Assembly: GCF_001654865.1 (NCBI RefSeq)
Contig: NZ_LXEO01000007.1
Location: forward strand, 79,474-143,473
Direction of reading: 5' to 3'
Source of the DNA: Buttiauxella noackiae ATCC 51607
GTDB taxonomy: Bacteria > Pseudomonadota > Gammaproteobacteria > Enterobacterales > Enterobacteriaceae
DNA length: 64,000 nucleotides
Under the pieces are notes generated by a model. That model worked only from the letters and a program-made list of their open reading frames with translations. It was not told where the DNA came from and ran no database searches. Made by a program: the position numbers and the translations under genes. This document shows positions 28,829 through 37,687 of this stretch, one piece after another (position 1 is the stretch's first letter; each line of letters opens with the position of its first letter).

Positions 28829-30341
28829 TGCCCGATTCTAAGGCTGATTTATTCCGCTGCCGGCGAATCATGCGCAGAACCGGTGGTACGATAATCACCG
28901 TTACGGCCATAATCAGCAGACCTTTCGCTACACCACTCTCCCACAGAATGCTCAACCCGCCGTTGCTGATTGACAGCGCGCGGCGCAGGTTTTGCTCCAA
29001 CATTTCACCCAGGACGAAACCCAGAATTAATGGTGACATTGGGAAGTGCATTTTGCGCAGGATATAACCCAGTACACCCAGCCCGACCATCAATAGCAAA
29101 TCGAAGGTCGTACTATGTACTGCGTAAACGCCAACCGCAGAAACCGCGGCAATGGCTGGCACCAGGAACCACAACGGAATGCTCAACATCTTGGTAAAGA
29201 AGCCGATTAATGGGATGTTCATGATAAGCAGCATCACGTTGGCAATCAGCAGCGAAGCAATCAAACCCCAAACAATATCCGGCTGCTCGGTAAACATCGC
29301 AGGCCCAGGCGTAATGTTATAGAGCGTTAGCGCGCCCATCATCACCGCCGTGGTGCCAGAACCCGGCACGCCGAGCGTTAACATTGGGATAAACGAGCCG
29401 CAGGCAGAGGCGTTATTTGCCGCTTCCGGTGCTGCAACGCCACGAATATCACCTTTACCAAACGTGTCGCTATTACCGCTTATCTTCTTCTCGGTCATAT
29501 ATGCAATGGCACTGGCGATGGTGGCACCCGCACCCGGCAAAATCCCGACAAAGAAACCGATAACGGATGAGCGTAAAGCGGCTCCGGTACAGTGCGCGGC
29601 CTCCTTCATGCTAAACATCATGCGCCCGGTTTTACGCACCAATACTTGTCCGCTGCTGGTGCTTTCCAGCATTAACAGAATTTCTGAAACTGAGAACAGA
29701 CCAATTACAACCACAATAAATTGCACACCGTCGGAGAGGTGAACGCTATCGAATGTGAAGCGATATACCCCGGTGTTGGCATCCACTCCGACGGTGGCAA
29801 GACCCAGACCAATCAGTGCTGCAAGAAACGACTTCAGCGGATTTTGCGCCATCATGCTACCGAGGCAGGCAATGGCAAAGACCATCAATGCAAAGTATTC
29901 AGCAGGTCCAAACGCTAGCGACCATTGCGCCAGTGCGGGTGCAAAAAGAATGATGCCAATAATTGCCAGTAGGGAGCCAATAAACGAACTTACGGCGGAA
30001 ATAGATAACGCCACGCCACCACGACCCTGCTTCGCCATCGGATAACCATCGAGTGCGGTCATAATGGCGGCCGCATCCCCCGGAACGTTAAGCAGTATCG
30101 ATGAGATGCGTCCTCCGTATTCACAACCGATATAAACCGTTGCCAGCAGAATTAATGCTGACTCCGGCGGTAATTTAAGTGCGAAGGCCAGCGGCAGTAA
30201 AATCGCCACGCCATTAATCGGGCCGAGGCCAGGCAGCAGCCCAACAATGGTGCCGACAAAGCAACCAATCAGGGCGATCATTAGGTTTTCCGGCGTCAGA
30301 GCAACGGCAAAACCTTGCGAGAGATAGAACCAGGTATCCAT
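28824..30341 (-). CDS. tctA: Tricarboxylate transporter large membrane subunit TctA
   Basis: Forms the main channel of the citrate/tricarboxylate TTT transporter with TctB, fed by TctC. It has 505 residues, with about 12 membrane helices and the family motif [25 protein letters not shown]-type and [14 protein letters not shown] loops follow. Length is close to Salmonella TctA (504). I start it at ATG 30341 ([11 protein letters not shown]); a TTG ten codons upstream is less likely. It is the last gene of tctCBA, and its stop lies in a REP unit. Confidence 0.95.
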   Translation of the reverse strand: MDTWFYLSQGFAVALTPENLMIALIGCFVGTIVGLLPGLGPINGVAILLPLAFALKLPPESALILLATVYIGCEYGGRISSILLNVPGDAAAIMTALDGYPMAKQGRGGVALSISAVSSFIGSLLAIIGIILFAPALAQWSLAFGPAEYFALMVFAIACLGSMMAQNPLKSFLAALIGLGLATVGVDANTGVYRFTFDSVHLSDGVQFIVVVIGLFSVSEILLMLESTSSGQVLVRKTGRMMFSMKEAAHCTGAALRSSVIGFFVGILPGAGATIASAIAYMTEKKISGNSDTFGKGDIRGVAAPEAANNASACGSFIPMLTLGVPGSGTTAVMMGALTLYNITPGPAMFTEQPDIVWGLIASLLIANVMLLIMNIPLIGFFTKMLSIPLWFLVPAIAAVSAVGVYAVHSTTFDLLLMVGLGVLGYILRKMHFPMSPLILGFVLGEMLEQNLRRALSISNGGLSILWESGVAKGLLIMAVTVIIVPPVLRMIRRQRNKSALESGM

Positions 30342-30434
30342 AAGTACTCCGTTCACCCCGCCAGCTTTCAAGTTGCAGATGCGTAAGTTTGCCGCCTGCC
30401 TACACCTCGAAAACTAAAGGGGCTAGATCATAGG

Positions 30435-30869
30435 TCAACTCAGCCAAACACCGAGAGGAAGGGTCACATCCAACAGACGGTCAAAGGAGTAGAACAACAC
30501 GCCCCCCATCACCACCCCGGAAATTAATGCTGCCGGAATTGTCGCGCCAAACAGCAAACCGAAACAGGCGGTGAGGAGCGTCGTTGCGAGAGGAAAACCG
30601 AGCCATTCGAATGCCCATGCGTACAGTGCAAGGGTTGCGACCATAATCAGTAAGCGTTGCAGCGTCTGGCGGTGCGGCCACTCCACCACGTCGGGATGAC
30701 GCAGTATCAACAACACCGCGCACATCAACATCAGACCGATAATGGTTAAAGGAAACGGGCGCGGCCCGACTGGTTCATAACTGTATTCGCTCTGAATTTG
30801 CCAGCCGATAAACAGGCCACCAATACACAGAACAATCCAGATCCCGGCAAAAATACGATCGCTCATCAT
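30435..30869 (-). CDS. tctB: Tricarboxylate transporter small membrane subunit TctB
   Basis: A 144-residue membrane protein with four predicted helices, matching the small TTT-family subunit. It lies between tctC (9 bases) and tctA (93 bases). The product is hydrophobic and contains VGPRPFPLTIIGLML, typical of TctB. It partners TctA in sodium-dependent tricarboxylate uptake. Confidence 0.9.
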   Translation of the reverse strand: MMSDRIFAGIWIVLCIGGLFIGWQIQSEYSYEPVGPRPFPLTIIGLMLMCAVLLILRHPDVVEWPHRQTLQRLLIMVATLALYAWAFEWLGFPLATTLLTACFGLLFGATIPAALISGVVMGGVLFYSFDRLLDVTLPLGVWLS

Positions 30870-30878
30870 CGCCTCCTG

Positions 30879-31859
30879 TTACTTAGCAAGGCCAAATGCT
30901 TTGGCTTGCTCGCGATAATCAGTGACCTGTTTCTTCACATAATTATCCAGCTCTTTGCCAGTCATGTTGAATTCGAACAGGCCACGCAGATCACGCTGCT
31001 TTTTAAAATCGTCGGTTTGTTGGAGTTTGTTGAAGGTTTCGACCCACCAATGGTATTCCGCATCGCTCACTTTCGGGCCGACGTAGAAGCCGCGGATTAT
31101 CGGCCACACCAGATCATAACCTTGCTCTTTTGCGGTAGGGATTTGTGCCAGTTCACCAGGTAAACGTTCGTTAGCAAACACTGCCAATACACGCAGTTTG
31201 TCACCGCTGATATAAGGCACCATTTCGCTAAGATCGCCTGAAACTACCTGAACGTGATTACCCATCAGCGCCGTTACCGGTTCGCCACCACCTTCAAAAG
31301 CGACGTAACGCATTTTGTGTGGATCGACGTTAGCTTTTTGCGCAAGCAAGGCAGTCTTCATCCAGTCCTGGCTGCCGATGGATGCGCCAGCACCAATCAC
31401 CACGCTATTAGGATCTTTTTCCATCGCCGCTAACAGTGATTTCAGATCCTTCCACGGTGAATCAGCACGCACGGCAATCATGCCGTAATCGGTGCCAACA
31501 CTTGCCAGCCAGCGCACATCATCCACGCCATAACGACCAAATTTACCTTGCGATAGGTTCAGCAAAGATCCACCGGAGAAGGCGACAACAGTGCCTGCTT
31601 CCGCAGGGCGCTGAGCAACAATTGCGTTGTAAGCCACAGCGCCGACGCCGCCTGGCATGTAGGTAACGCGCATTGGTTTTTCAAGTACGCCCGTTTCTTG
31701 CAGGCTGACCTGAATCAATTTGCACGTCAGGTCAAAACCACCGCCAGGTTTGGCCGGGGCGATACACTCGGTGCGGGAGGGGACTTCTGCTGCCAGAGTA
31801 CTGAAAGCGGTTAATAAAAAAGCTGAAGCAATAAAACCAGAGAGTAGGGTACGTTTCAT
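30879..31859 (-). CDS. tctC: Tricarboxylate-binding periplasmic protein TctC
   Basis: A 326-residue precursor with a Sec signal peptide (cleavage near STLAA-EV) and a Bug/TctC-family binding fold: CIAPAKPGGGFDLTC, the ligand loop GGSLLNLSQGKFG and ASIGSQDWMKT. It captures citrate or related acids for TctAB. It is divergent from tctDE across a 140-base control region. Confidence 0.94.
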   Translation of the reverse strand: MKRTLLSGFIASAFLLTAFSTLAAEVPSRTECIAPAKPGGGFDLTCKLIQVSLQETGVLEKPMRVTYMPGGVGAVAYNAIVAQRPAEAGTVVAFSGGSLLNLSQGKFGRYGVDDVRWLASVGTDYGMIAVRADSPWKDLKSLLAAMEKDPNSVVIGAGASIGSQDWMKTALLAQKANVDPHKMRYVAFEGGGEPVTALMGNHVQVVSGDLSEMVPYISGDKLRVLAVFANERLPGELAQIPTAKEQGYDLVWPIIRGFYVGPKVSDAEYHWWVETFNKLQQTDDFKKQRDLRGLFEFNMTGKELDNYVKKQVTDYREQAKAFGLAK

Positions 31860-31999
31860 TTTTTATTCATCCTCACGTCAAAAAGGCGGTAGATGTTTCG
31901 CATTATGTGAAGCGCATTACAGCTGCTTCGTTGCGTGATTGTTAAAGCAATAACCTTTCATTTACCTTTCAGGACGGCAGAAACTTTACAGGATGTGAT

Positions 32000-32674
32000 A
32001 TGCGTCTCTTACTGGCGGAAGATAACCGTGAGCTGGCTCACTGGCTGGAGAAAGCCCTGATACAAGCGGGCTTTGCGGTGGATTGTGTGTTTGATGGTCA
32101 GGCTGCCGATCATCTATTACAAAACGAACGCTATGCGGTCGCAGTAATGGATATCGGGATGCCGAGAATGGATGGTCTGGAGGTTTTACAGCGTTTGCGT
32201 AAACGCGGGCAGATATTGCCGGTACTGCTGCTAACAGCACACAGTACGGTGAGCGATCGTGTTAAAGGGTTGAATACGGGGGCTGATGACTATCTGCCAA
32301 AGCCTTTTGAGCTCGAGGAGCTCGATGCACGGCTGCGGGCGCTGGTGCGACGTAGCGAGGGGCAAATCCATGAGCAACAACAGCTGGGGCAACTCGCTTT
32401 TCACGATGAGGGTTATTTCCTGTTGGATAACAAACCGCTGGCATTAACTCCACGAGAACACGCGATCCTGACGGTATTGATGTACCGCCGTACGCGTCCG
32501 GTTCCCAAGCAGCAGCTGTTTGAACAGGTGTTTAGTTTGAGCGACGACGCCAGCCCGGAAAGCATCGAACTTTATATTCACCGGTTGCGGAAAAAATTAA
32601 TCACCAGCAATGTTCAGATAACCACGCTACGCGGGCTCGGCTATGTGCTGGAGTGCAGTGATGCGAGCCATTAA
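32000..32674 (+). CDS. tctD: Response regulator TctD
   Basis: OmpR-family regulator (224 residues) of the tricarboxylate transport operon in Salmonella. The receiver has the phospho-acceptor Asp51 (MDIGMPRMDG), with Lys in LPKPFE. The winged-helix output domain ends TTLRGLGYVLE. It overlaps tctE by 14 bases. Its position divergent from tctCBA implies local control. Confidence 0.93.
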   Translation: MRLLLAEDNRELAHWLEKALIQAGFAVDCVFDGQAADHLLQNERYAVAVMDIGMPRMDGLEVLQRLRKRGQILPVLLLTAHSTVSDRVKGLNTGADDYLPKPFELEELDARLRALVRRSEGQIHEQQQLGQLAFHDEGYFLLDNKPLALTPREHAILTVLMYRRTRPVPKQQLFEQVFSLSDDASPESIELYIHRLRKKLITSNVQITTLRGLGYVLECSDASH

Positions 32675-34067
32675 ACCGCAATCTTTATTCGGACAATTGC
32701 TGCTTTTCCTGGGGTTACCATTATTTATTTTGTGGGGCTTATCGGCAGTGAGCGGCTATTTAAGCGCGATGAATGCTGCCACTCAGGCCTACGACCGTAC
32801 ATTACTGGCCTCGACACGCACTGTGGCGGAACAGCTGGTGGTGCATGACGGTAAGCTCGCAGTGGATGTGCCGTGGGTCGTACTCGATAGTTTCGAGCGC
32901 AATATGAACGACCGGTTGTATTACAAAGTCACAGATACCCAGGGCAATGTCATATCGGGTTACGACGACTTACCCGATATGCCAAAAAATACCCCCGGCA
33001 CCGATCTCTATCCCGCGCTGGCGTGGTTCTATAACGCCACATACCGGGGACAGGCATTGCGTGTTGCGCGCCTGCTTCAGCCCGTCAATGAAGGTGGGGT
33101 AAACGGGATGGCACAAATTATTGTTGCCGAAACCGTTCAGTCACGGCACGCACTTGCGGTTCGTTTGTTGATGTCTGCGACCCTGACTCAAGGGGGCCTG
33201 GTGCTGCTGACCCTGACGCTCGCCTGGCTATTATTAAGACGTGTGCTAAAACCGATGCGCCAACTTTCAGTGCTGATGGTGCGCCGTGATCCTGGCGATC
33301 TCAACCCGCTACCTGATTTATTGCCCTGGTCGGAAACCCGCTTATTGATAGTTTCATTTAACCGCTATATCGATAGGCTACGTGGCCTGGTTACCAGGCA
33401 GTCCCGGTTCAGTGCCGATGCTTCCCACCAACTGCGTACACCCCTCACGGTGCTAAAAACGCAGGCGTCAGTAGCACTCAGTAGCCCCGATCCGATGCAG
33501 TGGCGTGAAAGTCTGGAGGCGATGCAAGTCACGCTGGATAACACCATCCATTTAACCGAGCGGTTATTACAACTTTCGCGGCTTAGTCGCCTGGACCAGT
33601 CTGAAGGGCAAACGATGGAGGCGGTGGATTTAGTGAAAATCGCCCAGGCGTGTTGTTTCTCCTGTATGGCGCAGGCGAGAAGTAAAAATATCGATTTGGG
33701 CTATGAAGGCTTATCAGCGGCCTTGATAACCGGCGAGCCGTTGCTGCTGGGGGAGATGTGCATGAATCTGCTGGATAATGCGCTGAAATACACGCCAGAG
33801 AACGGTATTGTGACTATTCGTGTCACCCGTGATGAATCGCAAATTGTCTGGCTGGAAATTGAAGATAACGGCCCGGGTATTGAGAGTGGCCAGGTTCGCC
33901 ATGCGCTGATGCCATTCCATCGTTTAGATAACAGTGCTGAGCAAAGTGGAGCGGGGATTGGGCTTGCGCTGGTTAATGATATTGCGCGTTATCATCGTAC
34001 ACGGCCTGAATTGCTGCGTTCAGCAGCTGGTGGGTTGTTGGTGAGAATTAAACTTTTGGGCACTTAA
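32661..34067 (+). CDS. tctE: Sensor histidine kinase TctE
   Basis: A 468-residue membrane kinase (471 in Salmonella). Two transmembrane segments (about 10-35 and 170-192) flank a periplasmic sensor domain, followed by HAMP, HisKA with His256 in SHQLRTPLT, and HATPase (NLLDNALKYTP, DNGPGIE, GAGIGLALV). The start at 32661 lies within the tctD coding end. It senses tricarboxylates or a related signal and phosphorylates TctD. Confidence 0.93.
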   Translation: MRAIKPQSLFGQLLLFLGLPLFILWGLSAVSGYLSAMNAATQAYDRTLLASTRTVAEQLVVHDGKLAVDVPWVVLDSFERNMNDRLYYKVTDTQGNVISGYDDLPDMPKNTPGTDLYPALAWFYNATYRGQALRVARLLQPVNEGGVNGMAQIIVAETVQSRHALAVRLLMSATLTQGGLVLLTLTLAWLLLRRVLKPMRQLSVLMVRRDPGDLNPLPDLLPWSETRLLIVSFNRYIDRLRGLVTRQSRFSADASHQLRTPLTVLKTQASVALSSPDPMQWRESLEAMQVTLDNTIHLTERLLQLSRLSRLDQSEGQTMEAVDLVKIAQACCFSCMAQARSKNIDLGYEGLSAALITGEPLLLGEMCMNLLDNALKYTPENGIVTIRVTRDESQIVWLEIEDNGPGIESGQVRHALMPFHRLDNSAEQSGAGIGLALVNDIARYHRTRPELLRSAAGGLLVRIKLLGT

Positions 34068-34204
34068 GGCGCCGTGAAATACTTTTTTTTCATTTTCTTA
34101 CAAAGGAATGACGAAAAGTATTCCTGATACATTGCTTACATCAATCGGGGCGGTAGAATCGGCGCTTTTCAGGGATATCCCTTTTTCTGCTCAGGATTGA
34201 AAGC

Positions 34205-34747
34205 ATGAACAAATTATTAATGGCTGGCGTTGCCGGTTTGGCACTCGTATCTGCATCGGCAAGCGCAATCAGTGTTAGTGGTGAGGCGGGTGAAAAATAT
34301 ACTAACGTTGGCGTAGGTTTTGGTACCGAATCCTCAGGTATTGCTATCAACGGCAACTATGCGCACAACGATGACGATGGCGATATTGTCGGTCTTGGCT
34401 TAGGTCTGAATGTTCCATTGGGGCCAATGATGGCAACGGTTGGCGGGCGCGGTGTTTATCTGAACCCGAACGACAGCAAAGAAGGCTATGCGGTTGCAGT
34501 AGGCGGTGGTCTGAGCTGGCCTATTTTCGAAAGCTTCACCGTGTTTGGTGATTACTATTACTCCCCGGATTCACTGTCCAGCGGCGTGAAAAACTATCAA
34601 GAAGCAAGCGGCGGTGCGCGTTGGACAATCATGCGCCCGATTAGCGTTGAAGCAGGTTACCGTTACATTGGTGTTGATGGTAAAGATGGCGATCGTAATA
34701 ACACCATCGCTGATGGCCCATATGTCGGCGTAAGCGCAAGATTCTAA
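34205..34747 (+). CDS. yfaZ: YfaZ, predicted outer-membrane protein
   Basis: A 180-residue protein, the same length as E. coli YfaZ, with a signal peptide ending SASA-IS and glycine-rich alternating beta strands (DDDGD, YYYSPDSLSSG, RWTIMRP, EAGYRY, DGPYVGV). It ends in Phe, as outer-membrane barrels do. Its function is unknown. In E. coli, pmrD-arn genes and ais lie between menE and yfaZ; here the tct block does. Confidence 0.9.
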   Translation: MNKLLMAGVAGLALVSASASAISVSGEAGEKYTNVGVGFGTESSGIAINGNYAHNDDDGDIVGLGLGLNVPLGPMMATVGGRGVYLNPNDSKEGYAVAVGGGLSWPIFESFTVFGDYYYSPDSLSSGVKNYQEASGGARWTIMRPISVEAGYRYIGVDGKDGDRNNTIADGPYVGVSARF

Positions 34748-34846
34748 TCTTTTCAGGCTGCGACATTCTGTCGCGGCCTATTCATTTCAGCCCAATCTAT
34801 CCTGCTTGAGTTATAGTAAATCGTTATCTTCCCGCGGAGTACAACG

Positions 34847-36043
34847 ATGATAAAAGTGGAAATGCTGTCTACCGGCGACGAAGTGCTGCACGGTCAAATT
34901 ATTGACACTAACGCAGCCTGGCTTGCTGATTACTTTTTTAACCAGGGTTTACCGATGTCGCGCCGCAATACGGTGGGCGACAGTCTTGAAGATTTAATCG
35001 CGGTGCTTAAAGAGCGCAGCGAGCAGGCGGATGTTCTGATTGTAAATGGTGGCCTTGGGCCAACCAGTGACGACCTCAGTGCACTGGCTGCCGCCACTGC
35101 CGCAGGTGTGGAACTGGTAATGCATCAGGAATGGCTTGCGCATATGGAGCGTTTCTTCGCCGAGCGCGGGCGTGAAATGGCACCGAGCAATCGCAAGCAG
35201 GCATTAATCCCTGCGACCAGTGAAATGGTTGATAACCCGGTTGGTACAGCCTGTGGCTTTGCTCTACAGCTCAACCGCTGTCTGATGTTTTTCACTCCCG
35301 GTGTTCCTTCCGAATTTAAGGTGATGGTCGAGCAACAAATCATGCCGCGTTTGCGTGAGCGCTTTGTGCTGCCAGAGCCGCCAGTTTGCCTGCGTCTTAC
35401 CACTTTCGGGCGTTCCGAAAGCGAGTTAGCTCAAAGTCTTGAGCCGATTCCGTTACCGGAAGGCGCGGTAATGGGCTATCGCTCATCAATGCCGATTATC
35501 GAATTAAAATTGACCGGCCCGGCAAGCCAACGCCAGGCGATGGAAGCCGTATGGCCGCAAGTGCAGCGTGTTGCCGGTGAAAGTGCCATTTTTGAAGGAA
35601 CAGAAGGTTTACCTGCGCAACTTGCCGAACGCCTGAGAGCACAGTCGCTCAATATTGCAGTCAGTGAGCAATTCACCGCCGGGCTGCTCTGCTTGCAGCT
35701 TGCCAGCGTGCAAGCGCCGCTGGGGAACAGTGAAGTCTTATCGTCTCGTCCTGAAACACTGGCGCAATTGACCGGGCGTGCTAAAGCGTTCGCACTGCAA
35801 GCTGGTAGCGCTGTTGCGCTGGTGGTGGGAAGCCTGGATGACGAGCAGCTTAACTTTGCTCTACACACGCCAAAAGGCACTTATGGGCTGCAAGTCAAAT
35901 TCAGTGTGACCCGCTACGCCCTGCGTACACGTCAGGAAGTCTGCGCGATGATGGCATTAAATATGCTGCGTCGCTGGCTTAACGGCTGGGATGTTGCCGC
36001 AGAGCATGGCTGGGTTAATGTTGTGGATGTGATCCGTGCGTAA
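34847..36043 (+). CDS. yfaY: YfaY, CinA-like protein
   Basis: A 398-residue protein (400 in E. coli). The N-terminal MoaB/CinA domain has VEMLSTGDEVLHGQIIDTNAAW-type sequence and NGGLGPTSDD. The C-terminal CinA domain is degenerate: the SxTGG-type nucleophile motif of NMN deamidases is replaced by SEQFTAG, so deamidase activity is probably absent. The N-terminal domain may act on NAD-derived pyrophosphates. It is convergent with yfaE-nrdBA. Confidence 0.9.
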   Translation: MIKVEMLSTGDEVLHGQIIDTNAAWLADYFFNQGLPMSRRNTVGDSLEDLIAVLKERSEQADVLIVNGGLGPTSDDLSALAAATAAGVELVMHQEWLAHMERFFAERGREMAPSNRKQALIPATSEMVDNPVGTACGFALQLNRCLMFFTPGVPSEFKVMVEQQIMPRLRERFVLPEPPVCLRLTTFGRSESELAQSLEPIPLPEGAVMGYRSSMPIIELKLTGPASQRQAMEAVWPQVQRVAGESAIFEGTEGLPAQLAERLRAQSLNIAVSEQFTAGLLCLQLASVQAPLGNSEVLSSRPETLAQLTGRAKAFALQAGSAVALVVGSLDDEQLNFALHTPKGTYGLQVKFSVTRYALRTRQEVCAMMALNMLRRWLNGWDVAAEHGWVNVVDVIRA

Positions 36044-36064
36044 TTAACAAATCAGTACGCATAA

Positions 36065-36240
36065 AAAAACCTCCAGCAGGAGGTTTGAGACGAATGACAA
36101 ATCTTTTCGTAGGTCGGATAAGCGCAGCGTCATCCGACAAAACTGGCGAAAATGGTGGATGACGCTAACGCTTATCCACCCTACAAAATCCGTTCATCAT
36201 CCTTTGTCAGCAATCTGAAACCTCCAGCAGGAGGTTTTTT
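36065..36240. repeat. BIME flanked by two copies of a terminator hairpin
   Basis: The 20-base hairpin AAACCTCCAGCAGGAGGTTT occurs at 36067-36086 and again at 36218-36237. The first copy has an A-run before it, so it is a terminator for the minus strand. The second has a T-run after it, so it is a terminator for the plus strand. Between them lie two inverted REP units (GGATAAGCGCAGCGTCATCC at about 36116-36135 and GGATGACGCTAACGCTTATCC at about 36157-36177). One bidirectional terminator for yfaY and yfaE seems to have been split by the BIME. Confidence 0.85.
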
Positions 36241-36494
36241 TACATCTCAATCTCAATATCGCCGTGTGCCTGGCAGCAGCAAGGCAATATTTCACCGGGC
36301 TGGATAAACGCCAGCGGTTCGGTAAGCCACTTCACTTCGCCCGCAATCAAGCGGGTACGGCAGGAGCCGCAGTAACCTTCTCGACACTGATATTCTACGG
36401 CGACCTGGTGAGATTCCAGAGTCGCCAACAGGGAAGGATGTTCTTCTTCACACAGGAGCTGTGCTCCGGTGATTCGTAGCGTAATGCGGCTCAT
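36240..36494 (-). CDS. yfaE: YfaE, 2Fe-2S ferredoxin for NrdB maintenance
   Basis: An 84-residue plant-type ferredoxin with the cluster motif CREGYCGSC and a distal Cys in LPCCCQ. In E. coli it supplies electrons to rebuild the diferric-tyrosyl radical cofactor of NrdB. It follows nrdB with only three bases between the stop and its ATG, so it is the third gene of nrdA-nrdB-yfaE. Confidence 0.95.
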   Translation of the reverse strand: MSRITLRITGAQLLCEEEHPSLLATLESHQVAVEYQCREGYCGSCRTRLIAGEVKWLTEPLAFIQPGEILPCCCQAHGDIEIEM

Positions 36495-36497
36495 AAT

Positions 36498-37628
36498 TTA
36501 CAGCTGAAAATCGCTTAAATCGTCGGTATTAACGTTTGAATCAATCTGCCCGACCAGATAAGAACTCACTTCCACTTCTTGCGGTGCAACCTGCACGTTG
36601 TCAGACACAAGCCAGGCGTTGATCCATGGGATTGGGTTAGAACGCGTTTTAAATGGCAGGTCCAGACCGACTGCCTGCATACGGATGTTGGTAATGTAAT
36701 CAACATACTGGCAGAGAATATCTTTGTTCAGTCCGATCATCGAACCGTCACGGAACAGGTAGCTTGCCCACTCTTTTTCTTGCTCGGCGGCCAGTACGAA
36801 CAGGTCGTAGCACTCCTGGCGGCATTCCAGGGCGATTTCTGCCATTTCAGGATCGTCTTCACCAGAGCGCATCAGGTTTAGCATGTGCTGCGTGCCTGTC
36901 AGATGCAGCGCTTCGTCACGGGCAATCAGCTTGATGATTTTAGCATTGCCTTCCATCAGTTCGCGTTCGGCGAAAGCGAAGGAGCAGGCAAAGCTGACAT
37001 AGAAGCGAATCGCTTCCAGCGCGTTAACGCTCATCAGGCATAAATAGAGTTGGCGCTTGAGTGCTCGCAGGTTTACGGTCACGGTTTTGCCGTTGACGTT
37101 GTGCGTGCCTTCGCCCAGCAGATGCCAGTAGCTGGTCATTTCAATCAGTCGGTCGTAATAACCGGAGATATCTTTTGCGCGCTTTAAGATTTCCTGGTTA
37201 GTGACGATATCGTCAAACACAATCGCCGGATCGTTAACGATATTACGGATGATATGGGTGTAAGAGCGCGAGTGGATAGTTTCGGAAAACGCCCACGTTT
37301 CGACCCAGGTTTCCAGCTCAGGAATAGAGATAAGCGGCAGCAGAGCAACGTTAGGGCTGCGGCCCTGAATGGAGTCCAGCAGGGTCTGGTATTTCAGATT
37401 GCTGATGAAGATGTGTTTTTCGTGATCGGGCAGCGCCTGATAATCGATACGGTCGCGGGAAACGTCCACTTCTTCCGGGCGCCAGAAGAAGGAGAGTTGC
37501 TTTTCAATCAGCTTTTCGAAGATGTCATATTTTTGCTGATCGTAGCGTGCCACGTTCACCGGCTGGCCAAAGAACATCGGTTCTGCAAGCTGATCGTTTT
37601 TCGTCTGTGAAAAAGTGGTGTAAGCCAT
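36498..37628 (-). CDS. nrdB: Ribonucleoside-diphosphate reductase 1, beta subunit
   Basis: Holds the diiron-tyrosyl radical cofactor of class Ia ribonucleotide reductase. It has 376 residues, equal to E. coli, with the start at [10 protein letters not shown]; the frame is open 14 codons upstream. The radical Tyr is residue 123 counting Met (Tyr122 in standard numbering) in SYTHIIRN. Metal ligands are in WAFSETIHS and ARDEALHL. The C-terminal tail DDLSDFQL binds NrdA. Confidence 0.97.
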   Translation of the reverse strand: MAYTTFSQTKNDQLAEPMFFGQPVNVARYDQQKYDIFEKLIEKQLSFFWRPEEVDVSRDRIDYQALPDHEKHIFISNLKYQTLLDSIQGRSPNVALLPLISIPELETWVETWAFSETIHSRSYTHIIRNIVNDPAIVFDDIVTNQEILKRAKDISGYYDRLIEMTSYWHLLGEGTHNVNGKTVTVNLRALKRQLYLCLMSVNALEAIRFYVSFACSFAFAERELMEGNAKIIKLIARDEALHLTGTQHMLNLMRSGEDDPEMAEIALECRQECYDLFVLAAEQEKEWASYLFRDGSMIGLNKDILCQYVDYITNIRMQAVGLDLPFKTRSNPIPWINAWLVSDNVQVAPQEVEVSSYLVGQIDSNVNTDDLSDFQL

Positions 37629-37654
37629 AGGGTTAAATCCTGTCATGCGTCGAA

Positions 37655-37684
37655 AAAATCCCCTCAGCAAAGTGAGGGGATTTT
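37655..37684 (-). terminator. Terminator-like hairpin between nrdA and nrdB
   Basis: A 12-bp stem (37655-37666 with 37673-37684) lies just after the nrdA stop at 37688. On the transcript strand it ends in a run of six U's, so it looks like a true intrinsic terminator inside the operon. It could lower nrdB-yfaE expression or mark an mRNA processing site. Confidence 0.75.
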
Positions 37685-37687
37685 AAG

